Source of the DNA: Pseudomonadales bacterium
GTDB lineage: Bacteria; Pseudomonadota; Gammaproteobacteria; Pseudomonadales; UBA5518
Direction: 5' to 3'
NCBI GenBank assembly: GCA_024234165.1
Contig: JACKOP010000003.1
Location: 62,001-126,000 of the forward strand
DNA length: 64,000 nt
The notes below the pieces were generated by a model, which did no database searches, was not told the DNA's origin, and saw only the letters and a list, made by a program, of their open reading frames with translations. Positions 38,604 through 47,790 of the stretch are shown piece after piece; the stretch's first letter is position 1; each line of letters begins with the position of its first letter. A program made the translations under genes and the position numbers.

Positions 38604-40724
38604 ATGCAACAGCTTGGCACGCTGACCGACAGACTCCGCGGTTACCTCGCTCCCGAGCAGGTCGACGCGGTACGCCGTGCGTACTATTTCGCAGAGCAGG
38701 CGCACGATGGCCAGGTGCGACGCACCGGGCAGCCCTACGTCACCCATCCGCTCGCGGTCGCCACGATCCTTGCGGACATGCGGATGGATCACCAGAGCCT
38801 GATCGCCGCGCTGCTGCACGACGTGATCGAGGACACCGGGATCCCGAAGGAAGCACTGGCAACACAGTTCGGCCCGCCGGTGGCCGAACTGGTCGACGGT
38901 GTCAGCAAGCTCTCACTGTTCGAAACCGCCTCGCGTGCGGAAGCGCAGGCAGAGAACTTTCAGAAGATGGCGATGGCGATGGCACGCGATATCCGCGTGA
39001 TCCTCGTGAAGCTTGCCGACCGCCTGCACAACATGCGCACGCTGGATGTGCTGAAGCCCGAGAAACGCCGGCGCATCGCTGCAGAGACGCTGGAAATCTA
39101 CGCCCCGATCGCGCTGCGACTCGGGATGAACAACCTGCGCCTGGAGTTCGAGGATCTCGGTTTTGCCGTACTCCACCCGATGCGCGCACGACGCATCGGA
39201 GCTGCGGTACGCAAGGCGCGCGGCAACCGCAAGGAGTTGGTGAGCCAGATCCAGCGCAAGATCGAAGTCCGGCTGCGCGACGAAGGAATCAGCGCGCGCG
39301 TGATCGGTCGCGAGAAGCACCTCTACAGCATCTATCGCAAGATGCGCAGCAAGGGCAAGTCGTTCGCCGAGATCATGGACGTGTTCGCATTTCGTATCGT
39401 GGTCGAGAATGTCGACACCTGCTACCGCGTGCTCGGTGTCATGCACAACCTCTACAAGCCAGTACCCGGGCATTTCAAGGATTACATCGCCATCCCGAAG
39501 GCCAACGGCTACCAGTCACTGCATACCGTGCTGTTCGGCATGCACGGTGTACCGATCGAGATCCAGATCCGCACCTCCGACATGGAGGAAATGGCGAACA
39601 ACGGGATTGCGGCACACTGGCTGTACAAGTCCAGCAGCTCGGAGCGACAGGGCGGTGGCCACTCGCGCGCACGCCAGTGGGTGCAGGGATTGCTGGAAAT
39701 GCAGCAGCGGGCCGGCAATTCGCTGGAATTCATCGAGAGCATGAAGATCGACCTGTTTCCCGACGAGGTCTACGTGTTCACACCGCGCGGCGAGATCTTC
39801 GAGCTGCCGAAGGGCGCAACGGCAGTCGACTTCGCCTACGCCGTGCACACCGACATCGGCAACAGCTGCGTCGCCTGCCGCATCGATCGCAACCTCGCTC
39901 CGCTCAGCACCCGGTTGCAGAGCGGCCAGACCGTGGAAATAGTCACTGCACCACGCGCAAACCCGAACGCAACGTGGCTCAGCTTCGTGGTCACCGCCAA
40001 GGCGCGCACCAACATCCGCCACCATCTGAAGAGCCAGCAACGATCGGAATCGATCGAGCTGGGACGCCGGTTGCTCGACAAGGCGCTCGGCGGTCTTGGC
40101 AGCAGCATCCGCGCAACGCTCGGGACAGGCGCGGTCGAGCAACTGCTGCTCGAAACGAAGCGTCCGTCATTGGACGGCATCCTCGAAGAGATCGGGCTGG
40201 GCAACCGTGTCGCGCTGCTGACCGCCAGGCACCTGCTCGGCATCAGCGAACTGACGACCGGCTCACCCGGCAGCGACCTGGCGCCGCTAACGATCCATGG
40301 CACCGAAGGCATGGTGCTCAACTTCGCGAAGTGTTGCTATCCGATTCCGGGAGACGCGATCGTAGGGCACATCAGTGCCGGGCGCGGGATGGTCGTGCAC
40401 CGCGAGAACTGCAACAACATCGCCGAGTTCGTCGCCGACCCGGAGCGCTGCACGCAACTGCGCTGGGCCGAGGATGTCAGCGGCGAATTCGATGTCGAGC
40501 TGCTGGTCGAGCTCGAAAACCAGAAGGGCGTGATCGCCGCGCTCGCGAACCGCATCAGTGCGATGGACGTGAACATCGAGAAGATCGACATGGAGGAGCG
40601 TGACGCACGCATCAGCCAGATCCGCCTCGTGGTCGGTGTGGCTAACCGGGTTGCGCTCGCACGCATCATGCGTCGTATCCGCACCCAGAATCTGGTGATG
40701 AAAGTCACGCGAGTCCGGCACTGA
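38604..40724 (+). CDS. spoT: SpoT, bifunctional (p)ppGpp hydrolase/synthetase
   Basis: A 706-residue stringent-response enzyme. The N-terminal HD hydrolase is intact (TGQPYVTHPLAVA, HDVIED at residues 72-77), which distinguishes SpoT from RelA. The synthetase domain (VFAFRIVVENVDTCYRVLG, DYIAIPKANGYQSLHT), TGS domain (VYVFTPRGEIFELPKGATAVDFAY), zinc-finger region (AKCCYPIPGD) and C-terminal ACT domain follow. It degrades or makes ppGpp according to nutrient stress. No clear ribosome site precedes the ATG. Confidence 0.97.
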   Translation: MQQLGTLTDRLRGYLAPEQVDAVRRAYYFAEQAHDGQVRRTGQPYVTHPLAVATILADMRMDHQSLIAALLHDVIEDTGIPKEALATQFGPPVAELVDGVSKLSLFETASRAEAQAENFQKMAMAMARDIRVILVKLADRLHNMRTLDVLKPEKRRRIAAETLEIYAPIALRLGMNNLRLEFEDLGFAVLHPMRARRIGAAVRKARGNRKELVSQIQRKIEVRLRDEGISARVIGREKHLYSIYRKMRSKGKSFAEIMDVFAFRIVVENVDTCYRVLGVMHNLYKPVPGHFKDYIAIPKANGYQSLHTVLFGMHGVPIEIQIRTSDMEEMANNGIAAHWLYKSSSSERQGGGHSRARQWVQGLLEMQQRAGNSLEFIESMKIDLFPDEVYVFTPRGEIFELPKGATAVDFAYAVHTDIGNSCVACRIDRNLAPLSTRLQSGQTVEIVTAPRANPNATWLSFVVTAKARTNIRHHLKSQQRSESIELGRRLLDKALGGLGSSIRATLGTGAVEQLLLETKRPSLDGILEEIGLGNRVALLTARHLLGISELTTGSPGSDLAPLTIHGTEGMVLNFAKCCYPIPGDAIVGHISAGRGMVVHRENCNNIAEFVADPERCTQLRWAEDVSGEFDVELLVELENQKGVIAALANRISAMDVNIEKIDMEERDARISQIRLVVGVANRVALARIMRRIRTQNLVMKVTRVRH

Positions 40725-40755
40725 AGCCGGTTCCAACCCATTCCGAGGAAACCCG

Positions 40756-41145
40756 ATGAGCAACCGCGCAGTCATCCATTCCAGCGAAGCCCCGCAGGCG
40801 ATTGGGCCTTACTCGCAGGCGGTGAAGGTCAACGATACGGTCTGGCTCTCGGGACAGATTCCACTCGATCCGGCAACGATGGAGCTGGTGCCGGGTGACG
40901 CAGCAGCACAGGCCGAGCAGGTATTCCGCAATCTCGCCGCCGTCGCACGTGCCGCTGGTGGTGATCTGAACCAGTTCGTGAAGGTGAACATCTACCTGAC
41001 CGATCTGGCCGATTTCAGCGCCGTGAATGCGGTGATGGCGCGTCACTGCAGCGAACCGTACCCAGCACGTGCCTGCGTGCAGGTCGCCGCGCTGCCGCGT
41101 GGTGCGCTGGTCGAGATCGAGGCCACGATGACGCTGAAGCCCTGA
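40756..41145 (+). CDS. ridA: RidA, reactive enamine/imine deaminase
   Basis: A 129-residue Rid-family protein that hydrolyses 2-aminoacrylate-type intermediates released by PLP enzymes. Family motifs QAIGPYSQAVKVND, LSGQIPLDP, QVFRNLAAV and YPARACVQVAALPRGALVEIEA are present, with the arginine of PARAC that binds the substrate carboxylate. It lies 31 bp after spoT and 72 bp before recG, a conserved neighbourhood. Confidence 0.96.
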   Translation: MSNRAVIHSSEAPQAIGPYSQAVKVNDTVWLSGQIPLDPATMELVPGDAAAQAEQVFRNLAAVARAAGGDLNQFVKVNIYLTDLADFSAVNAVMARHCSEPYPARACVQVAALPRGALVEIEATMTLKP

Positions 41146-41217
41146 GCCACGAGCTCTCTGCGGCTGCGGTCGGTTATGATCACATACCGCAGTTGAGTCA
41201 CCGGATCAGCCAGTCGC

Positions 41218-43314
41218 TTGCCCCAGGATCGCGCACCCGCCAGACCCGCTCTCGAGCGTGTGCCCGTCAGCGCGCTGCACGGAGTCGGGCCGCAACTCGA
41301 CGCACGCCTGGCCACGCTCGGCATCCGCAGCGTTGCCGATGTGCTGTTTCACCTGCCGCTGCGCTACCAGGATCGGACGCGGATAGTCCCGATCGGCACC
41401 TTGCGCCCCGGCGTCGAGGCGCTCGTGGCAGGTCGGGTGCTCGAACTGCGCGTCGAGTCCGGACGCCGCCGCAGCCTGGTGTGCCTGCTCGGTGACCCCA
41501 GCGGCGTGATCACGCTGCGCTTTTATCATTTCAGCGCCGCCCAACAACGCAACCTGGATTCCGCCACACGCCTGCTCTGTTTCGGTGAAGCACGCCGCGG
41601 GCGCAACGGTATCGAGATCTACCATCCGGAATATCGGGTATTGACCGACGAGGCCGACTCCGGTGCCGAGCCCGGCCTCACGCCGATCTATCCAAGCACC
41701 GAAGGCCTGCACCAGGGCAGTTGGCGCTCGCTTACGTCGCAGGCATTGAAAATGCTCGACGATGGCAGCCTTGCCGAGCTGCTTCCCACCGGCTCCCACA
41801 CGGCGGCAGTGCCACTTGCAGCGGCATTGCACTACCTGCATCGCCCACCGCCCGATGCACCCGTCGCGCAGCTCATGGGCGGCACTCATCCATACCAGCA
41901 GCGACTGGCCACCGAAGAGCTGCTCGCACACCAGCTCGGATTGCTGCTGATCCGCCAGCGGGCACGCACGCAGGCCGCACCGGTGCTGCACGACGACGGA
42001 CGGCTCGGCAGGCGTCTGCTGGAGAATCTCACGTTCCGTCCAACCGCGGCGCAGGTGCGGGTCAGCGAGGAGATCCGCAGCGACCTCGTCAGTGGCCACC
42101 CGATGCTGCGGCTGGTGCAGGGTGACGTCGGCTGTGGCAAGACGCTGGTGGCGGCGCTCGCGGCGCTGACCACGATCGGCGCAGGCTGGCAGGTAGCGAT
42201 CATGGCTCCCACCGAGCTGCTCGCCGAACAGCATCAGCGCAGTTTTTCAGCATGGCTCGAACCGCTCGGCCTGCGTTGCGTGCTGCTCGGCGGGCGACTG
42301 TCGGCACAACGGCGGCGCGCAGCGATCGGCGGGATTGCCGACGGCACGATCCACCTCGCGGTCGGGACGCAGGCCCTGTTCCAGGAGCAGGTGCGCTTTT
42401 CCCGTCTCGGCCTGGTGATCATCGACGAACAGCACCGCTTCGGCGTACACCAGCGGCTTGCGCTGCGCGACAAGGGGAACAGCGACAGCGTTGCACCACA
42501 CCAGCTGGTGATGACGGCAACCCCGATCCCGCGCACGCTGGCGATGACCGCTTACGCCGATCTCGACTACTCGCTGATCGATGAGCTGCCACCGGGACGC
42601 ACGCCCGTGACCACCGCGGTGCTGGCAAACACGCGGCGTGCGGATGTCGTCGAGCGCGTACGTGCAGCCTGTGCCGAAGGTCGTCAGGCGTATTGGGTCT
42701 GCACGCTGATCGAGGAATCCGAAACCCTGCAGGCGCAGGCCGCGGCAGCCACCGCCGGCGAACTCGCCGCGCAGTTGCCACAACTTCGTGTCGGCCTGGT
42801 CCACGGTCGCATACCGACACGCGAGCGGCTCGCGACGATGGACGCGTTCAAGCGCGGCGAGATCGACTTGCTGGTGGCGACCACGGTGATCGAGGTCGGC
42901 GTGGACGTACCACGCGCCTCTCTGATGATCATCGAGAACGCCGAGCGGCTCGGGCTCGCGCAGTTGCATCAGTTGCGTGGTCGTGTCGGACGCGGCAGCA
43001 TCGCCAGCCACTGCGTGCTGCTCTACCAGCCGCCGCTGTCACACCTCGGGCGCGCGCGCCTCGAGGCGATGCGTGATACCAGCGATGGTTTCGTGCTCGC
43101 CGAGCGCGACCTCGCACTGCGTGGTCCCGGGGAACTGCTGGGAACGCGTCAGACCGGACTGATGGGTTTGCGCTTCGCGGATCCGCAACGTGACGCCGTG
43201 CTGCTGCCCGAAGTACGCTCAGCCGCCATGCAGTTGCTGGAGCACCATGCCGAGCTCGTCGCACCGCTGCTCGAACGCTGGATTCCCGGGCGCACACGCT
43301 ACGCCGATGCCTGA
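41218..43314 (+). CDS. recG: RecG, ATP-dependent DNA helicase
   Basis: A 698-residue branched-DNA translocase that remodels replication forks and Holliday junctions. The wedge domain (residues 1-150, LFHLPLRYQDRTRI), motif I GDVGCGKTLVA, DEQH, motif III TATPIPRT and the C-terminal VHGRIPTRER, TVIEVGVDVP and QLRGRVGRG are complete. The start is the TTG at 41218, without a clear ribosome site; a GTG at 41260 would remove 14 residues. TATGAT at 41175-41180 may be a -10. Confidence 0.95.
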   Translation: MPQDRAPARPALERVPVSALHGVGPQLDARLATLGIRSVADVLFHLPLRYQDRTRIVPIGTLRPGVEALVAGRVLELRVESGRRRSLVCLLGDPSGVITLRFYHFSAAQQRNLDSATRLLCFGEARRGRNGIEIYHPEYRVLTDEADSGAEPGLTPIYPSTEGLHQGSWRSLTSQALKMLDDGSLAELLPTGSHTAAVPLAAALHYLHRPPPDAPVAQLMGGTHPYQQRLATEELLAHQLGLLLIRQRARTQAAPVLHDDGRLGRRLLENLTFRPTAAQVRVSEEIRSDLVSGHPMLRLVQGDVGCGKTLVAALAALTTIGAGWQVAIMAPTELLAEQHQRSFSAWLEPLGLRCVLLGGRLSAQRRRAAIGGIADGTIHLAVGTQALFQEQVRFSRLGLVIIDEQHRFGVHQRLALRDKGNSDSVAPHQLVMTATPIPRTLAMTAYADLDYSLIDELPPGRTPVTTAVLANTRRADVVERVRAACAEGRQAYWVCTLIEESETLQAQAAAATAGELAAQLPQLRVGLVHGRIPTRERLATMDAFKRGEIDLLVATTVIEVGVDVPRASLMIIENAERLGLAQLHQLRGRVGRGSIASHCVLLYQPPLSHLGRARLEAMRDTSDGFVLAERDLALRGPGELLGTRQTGLMGLRFADPQRDAVLLPEVRSAAMQLLEHHAELVAPLLERWIPGRTRYADA

Positions 43315-43404
43315 AGCTGCTGGCCGCACAGCCGTCCGCGGTGGCTCCGTGTGCCCACGCAGACCTTCAACTACACTTGGCGCATCGGGCCAGGAATGAC
43401 AACG

Positions 43405-44769
43405 ATGCAATTGGCGCAATCCGTGAGCCGCGTGCTCGATGACGGAGCAACCCACTGGACGCTGGCCGCAGCAACTGAACCAGGCACCGTCACGAGGGTG
43501 CAGGCAACCCTGCTGCAGGATGCGGTCGGACCGGTGCTGATCCTGATGCCGGCCGACGCGCTGCTCGACCTTGAAGCGTTGAACCGTTTCAGTGGCCGTG
43601 AACTGCTTGCAGCCGACGAGGCAACCGTCGCTGCGTGCTGTGCGGCACAGGGCTTGCCATCACTTCCCGCCCTGCCGCGAGTGCTGCAACTGCCGATCAT
43701 CGCGGATCGTTCGCTTTGTTCGCGCGGCGAACTCGAACTCGACGCAGCCGGCGTGCGCATACGCATGCCGGCAGCACATTTCGCTGCGCTGCTCGAGCAC
43801 GAGACCTGCAGCAGCGCGGATTTCTGCGTTGCACTGAGCACCATCGATCCGGGCGGCATCGATGCATCGGATGACGACAATGACATCGGCAACGCGGTCG
43901 CACGCTTCACCTCGCGCCGCGTCGAGCGACGCCTGGAAGACACCCTCGACTTTCCGCCGCTGCCCGAGATCGCACACCGCATCATCCGCATCAGTGCCGA
44001 CCCGTACGCGAGCGTCAGTGATCTTGCCCGCGTGGTGGAGATCGACCCGGCGCTCGCCGCGCAGGTCGTGAGCTGGGCCTCGTCACCGTATTACGCCGCA
44101 CCCGGCAAGGTCCGGTCGATCCAGGATGCGATCGTCCGCGTTCTCGGCTTCGATCTCGTGATGAATCTCGCACTCGGCCTTGCCCTCGGCAAGACGATGC
44201 GAATGAGTGCTGATGGTCCACACGGCTATCGCACGTACTGGGTGCAGGCGGTCCACGGCGCTGCGATGGCCGAAGGCCTTGCGAAAGCGATGCCGTCGAC
44301 CCTGCGTCCCCCGTTGGGGTATATGTATCTGAGTGGTCTGCTGCACAACTTCGGCGCGCTGATTCTCGGCGAACTGTTCAAGCCGCAGATGCAACTGGTA
44401 TGTCGCTATACCGACGCCAACCCGCACCTCGGGCACTGGTACGTGGAGCGTTTCCTGCTTGGCGTCACGCGCGAACAGATGGCGGCCCGGCTGATGCGCT
44501 TCTGGCATCTGCCGGAAGCGGTGTGTGCCACGCTGCGCTTCCAGCACGCGCCGGAACAGGCGGGTGAACACGAGACGGCAGCGAGGGTGCTGCAGGTCGC
44601 AACGCGTCTGCTGCGCCAGCACGGCATCGGCAGCGCACCGCTGGAACCGCTGCCGGATCAGGCCTTCGCCGCGCTCGGCATCGATCGCGGCGCCGCACTC
44701 GAAGTCAGCGAGTACATCCGCAGCGCTCGCGAGCAGCTCGCTGCGATCGCCCGTGATCTTGCGGCCTGA
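43405..44769 (+). CDS. Aminoacyl-tRNA deacylase-like/HDOD fusion protein
   Basis: A 454-residue cytoplasmic protein. The first 150 residues resemble the YbaK/ProX editing fold; the rest is an HDOD domain (about 175-390: FPPLPEIAHRIIRI, DLARVVEIDPALAAQVVSWA, SGLLHNFGALILGEL). HDOD domains act in signalling without a known reaction; relatives in Pseudomonas are annotated the same way next to recG. The ATG at 43405 is chosen for an AGGA 9 bp upstream; ATG at 43396 and GTG at 43351 are alternatives. Role uncertain. Confidence 0.8.
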   Translation: MQLAQSVSRVLDDGATHWTLAAATEPGTVTRVQATLLQDAVGPVLILMPADALLDLEALNRFSGRELLAADEATVAACCAAQGLPSLPALPRVLQLPIIADRSLCSRGELELDAAGVRIRMPAAHFAALLEHETCSSADFCVALSTIDPGGIDASDDDNDIGNAVARFTSRRVERRLEDTLDFPPLPEIAHRIIRISADPYASVSDLARVVEIDPALAAQVVSWASSPYYAAPGKVRSIQDAIVRVLGFDLVMNLALGLALGKTMRMSADGPHGYRTYWVQAVHGAAMAEGLAKAMPSTLRPPLGYMYLSGLLHNFGALILGELFKPQMQLVCRYTDANPHLGHWYVERFLLGVTREQMAARLMRFWHLPEAVCATLRFQHAPEQAGEHETAARVLQVATRLLRQHGIGSAPLEPLPDQAFAALGIDRGAALEVSEYIRSAREQLAAIARDLAA

Positions 44770-44801
44770 GGTGACTCACGCCGCACGCGAACAACCCGGT
44801 T

Positions 44802-46169
44802 TCAGGCCAGCAACGGTGGCAGTTCGAGCTGCAGCCGTGCCTTGTGCTCGACTTCGGCACCGCTCAGCGCGAAGCCGCGCAGCACCCCGTCGGGACTGCG
44901 GAATTCGGCGATGAAGTCCGGGGCCGTTCCGGTGATCGACCACGCACCGTCTGCAGCGGCTGGCGGTGCTGCAACGACCAGCGGGCAGGCCGGCGTCTTC
45001 AGCGTGACCGCCATTCCGGGGTAGCCAACCGCAACCGGGTTGCCCGCAAGCGTTTGCGCCAGGCTGCGCGCACACGCCATCAGCGGCGCCACATGGTGCA
45101 GGACATGGCCCTCCACCTCGGCGCAATCGCCAAGCACATACACCCCGCGCACGCTGGCCTGCAGCAGCCGGTCGACCACGATGCCCCGATTCACTGCAAG
45201 GCCTGCGGTGCGCGCCAACGCAATATGCGGACGCACACCCACTGCCGACAGTGCCAGGTCGGCTTCCACACGCCGCCCATCGGCCAGCGTGGCGACGATG
45301 CCGGCTCCGGGTCGCGCCTGATCGACCGAGCGCACCACGGTGCCGAAATGGAAACGAGCACCCCGCGCCTCCAGCGCATGTTGCAGCGCGCGCCCCAGAG
45401 GTTCCGGCAGCAACGTCGCCACGCACCAGCCGAGTGGATCGACGACTTCGGTGCTGATGCCGGCGTTGGCGAGGTCATTGCAGAATTCGCTGCCGATCAG
45501 CCCGGCACCGATCAGCAATACCTTACCGGCCTTGCCATTGGCGAGCGCACCACGCCACTTCGCGTAGTCCTGCAGGTTGTTGACGGCGTGCACCTGCAGG
45601 GCTGCGTCGCCTGCGAGCGGTGGCTGGACGACTTCTGCGCCCCACGCGATGACCAGCCTTTCCCAGGCTTCGACCGAACCGTCGGCAAGTTGCAGTTCGC
45701 GTCGGACCGTATCGATCGCTGTCACGCGCGCATGGGTACGGATCGTCGCGTCCAGCGTCTCCGCCATCGTGTTCGCGTCTGCCGTAGCGAGTTGCTCCGC
45801 TTCCAGCGCCCGCGTGAATCCGGTCGACAGCATCGGCTTGGAGTAGGCGCGTCCGTCATCGGCCGTGATCAGCAAGAGTGGCGTGCTGGTGTCGAGCTTG
45901 CGGAACTCCCGTGCGAAGGAATAGCCCGCCAGCCCGGTACCGATCACGACCAGCCGACGCGGCTGTGGCGGAGCAGCCTGCCTGGTTGCGGTCTCCACGG
46001 TGCCGGGCGAGTCGAGCAGCACGAAGTCTTCCTTCGGGGCACCACACTCCGGGCAAAGAAAATCTTCCGGCACCTGCTCCCACGGCGTACCCGGTGCAAT
46101 GCCGTCGTCGGGCCAGCCTTTTTCCTCATCGTAAACCCAGCCGCAGACGATGCATTCCCACCGTGCCAT
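44802..46169 (-). CDS. Rubredoxin-rubredoxin reductase fusion protein
   Basis: A 455-residue single polypeptide. Residues 1-55 are rubredoxin with two iron-binding pairs (CIVC and CPEC). Residues 70-455 are an FAD/NAD(P)H reductase (VVIGTGLAGYSFA for FAD, LLIGAGLIGSEF for NAD(P)H, GVYVLGDCAEV). In Pseudomonas and alkane degraders these are separate proteins that carry electrons from NAD(P)H to alkane hydroxylase or oxygen-detoxifying enzymes. The ATG at 46169 has GGGAG 8 bp upstream. Its position beside recG/HDOD matches the rubA-rubB locus of Pseudomonas. Confidence 0.9.
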   Translation of the reverse strand: MARWECIVCGWVYDEEKGWPDDGIAPGTPWEQVPEDFLCPECGAPKEDFVLLDSPGTVETATRQAAPPQPRRLVVIGTGLAGYSFAREFRKLDTSTPLLLITADDGRAYSKPMLSTGFTRALEAEQLATADANTMAETLDATIRTHARVTAIDTVRRELQLADGSVEAWERLVIAWGAEVVQPPLAGDAALQVHAVNNLQDYAKWRGALANGKAGKVLLIGAGLIGSEFCNDLANAGISTEVVDPLGWCVATLLPEPLGRALQHALEARGARFHFGTVVRSVDQARPGAGIVATLADGRRVEADLALSAVGVRPHIALARTAGLAVNRGIVVDRLLQASVRGVYVLGDCAEVEGHVLHHVAPLMACARSLAQTLAGNPVAVGYPGMAVTLKTPACPLVVAAPPAAADGAWSITGTAPDFIAEFRSPDGVLRGFALSGAEVEHKARLQLELPPLLA

Positions 46170-46390
46170 CACTCGACTCCCGCCATGATTCGTTGTCGCG
46201 GCGCACGTGCCGCCCGAGGATGTCGAGCCGCGCATGGCGTCACGGGAATCCTAGCATTGTACGCGCAGCCCGACCGACCGAGCGAATCCGCCGGATCGAT
46301 CCGCAGGATCGATGGTCGTCCGATGTTTCGTTGTCTCACCAGCACTCGCTGGCTATCGTGCGAACTCTCGACGTGCCCGACGGAAACACG

Positions 46391-47569
46391 ATGACAAACA
46401 GCTTCGCACCGTTCATAGACAATCGCCATTCGGCAGAGACCAGTCTGGTCAGGCGCTATCTCGCCGCATCGGGCGACGAACTGGATGCACGCACGCGGAG
46501 GCAATTCCACGACTGGCTGGCGCGGGCGAGCGTACAGGAAGGCGTGCGCCTGTTCCCGCTCTTCGAACATCGCGGAGTGGCAATTCATCTGCTCGATGAA
46601 AGCTCCCTCATGCACACGCGCACCTTCAAGTCCATCGATGGCTGCGTGACGGCCGCTCACTGCAGGCTCGCCGGCCATCTGCGCGTGGTGCTCGAGTCGG
46701 GCGGGAACAGCGGTACCGCGTTGGCTGCCTACTGTCAGCGACTGGGGATCGAAACCTTCTGTTTCGTGCCACAAGCCAACCTGCCCCTGTTGAACGGTGA
46801 GGTGTTTGCAAATCCGACCAGCCATCTGATCGCGGTGAAAATCCGCGGCATGGTCAAGGAAGCGACCCACCGCTTCGCGCAACAGCGCGGCCTCACGCTC
46901 GTCCCACGCGTCGAGTGGCGCCTCGAAGCCGCCATGTTCCGCGGTTTTTTCATTCTCGAGCAGATGCTTGCCGGCAATTGCTTCGACTGGTTGGCGCAGA
47001 CCATCAGCGCGGGTTTCGGGCCGATCGGTATCTACCGGGCGCTGATGCGCCATCGCGGGGAGTTCGAGCTCCTGCCGCGCTTCCTCGGGGTGCAGCAGGC
47101 ATCCAATTGCCCGATGTACCGGGCCTGGCTGGCGAGTATCGGCGGCGTGGCGACCATTCCCGAGCGCGACGAGCCGCTGCTCGTCTCGGTGATGTATGAC
47201 GAGAAGCCACAGACCCACGGCACATTCGCCGCGCTGGAACGGGTGCTCGTGAACAGCGGCGGCAGCATGACGACCGTGGATGCCAGCGAGCTGGACGAGT
47301 TTCTCTCCAGGCGCTTCGATGGCCGCACGCCGCTGCAACTGCTGCACGATAACGGCGTGCTGGTGGCGATACGCAACGGCGAAGTCGTCGAAAAGGCGGG
47401 CCTGTTGGCGCTGGCGGGTGTGGTGAAGGCCATCGATGCCGGAGTAGTGGCTGCAGGAAGCCGGGTGCTTTGCAGCCTGACCGGCGCCGCCGGCGGTGGT
47501 GGCGGCAACGCCGTCCCCGAGCACGTCATCGACAGCCTGGCGCAGGTCGACCAACTGCCGTTGCCGTAA
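46391..47569 (+). CDS. Uncharacterised fold-type II PLP-dependent enzyme
   Basis: A 392-residue protein similar to threonine synthase and cysteine synthase relatives. THTRTFKSIDG (around residue 78) supplies the PLP lysine, ESGGNSGTALAAY the substrate-carboxylate loop, and TGAAGGGGGNA near residue 370 a glycine-rich stretch, perhaps for phosphate. It has 70-odd N-terminal residues before the lysine without recognised domain. Substrate is unknown. The ATG at 46391 has GGAA upstream. It is divergent from the rubredoxin fusion gene and has no operon partner. Confidence 0.65.
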   Translation: MTNSFAPFIDNRHSAETSLVRRYLAASGDELDARTRRQFHDWLARASVQEGVRLFPLFEHRGVAIHLLDESSLMHTRTFKSIDGCVTAAHCRLAGHLRVVLESGGNSGTALAAYCQRLGIETFCFVPQANLPLLNGEVFANPTSHLIAVKIRGMVKEATHRFAQQRGLTLVPRVEWRLEAAMFRGFFILEQMLAGNCFDWLAQTISAGFGPIGIYRALMRHRGEFELLPRFLGVQQASNCPMYRAWLASIGGVATIPERDEPLLVSVMYDEKPQTHGTFAALERVLVNSGGSMTTVDASELDEFLSRRFDGRTPLQLLHDNGVLVAIRNGEVVEKAGLLALAGVVKAIDAGVVAAGSRVLCSLTGAAGGGGGNAVPEHVIDSLAQVDQLPLP

Positions 47570-47585
47570 CGCCCGACACGGCTCG

Positions 47586-47654
47586 AGAGGGTGGAGCAGG
47601 ACCGGTGCGAAGCTGTGTCACCACGCCGCCGCACCATGGGCTTCGACACCCTCG
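47586..47654. repeat. Degenerate member of the intergenic inverted-repeat family
   Basis: AGAGGGTGGAGCAGGA at the left and GCTTCGACACCCTC at the right resemble the two ends of the element at 59233-59312, and GGTGCGAAG, GTCAC and GCACCATG occur between in the same order. The match is partial, so this may be a decayed copy or chance. It occupies part of the 221-bp gap between the PLP enzyme and amidotransferase genes; the remainder holds no gene. Confidence 0.3.
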
Positions 47655-47790
47655 CCAGCGGGACGGCGGGAGGCCGGAAGTCCGCGAACCGTGAACAGTT
47701 TCGGATATTTGTCGCAACCGGATCGTGCGGCCTTGCGAAATGCCCGCGCAACGATTAGGTATAAGGAGGATTGCGTGGAGTCCACACCAC

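Noticed and set aside
38600..40603. Open frame of 667 codons overlapping spoT in another frame
   Set aside because: spoT is unambiguous; the other frame is Arg-rich, motif-free and starts within 4 bp of the spoT start.
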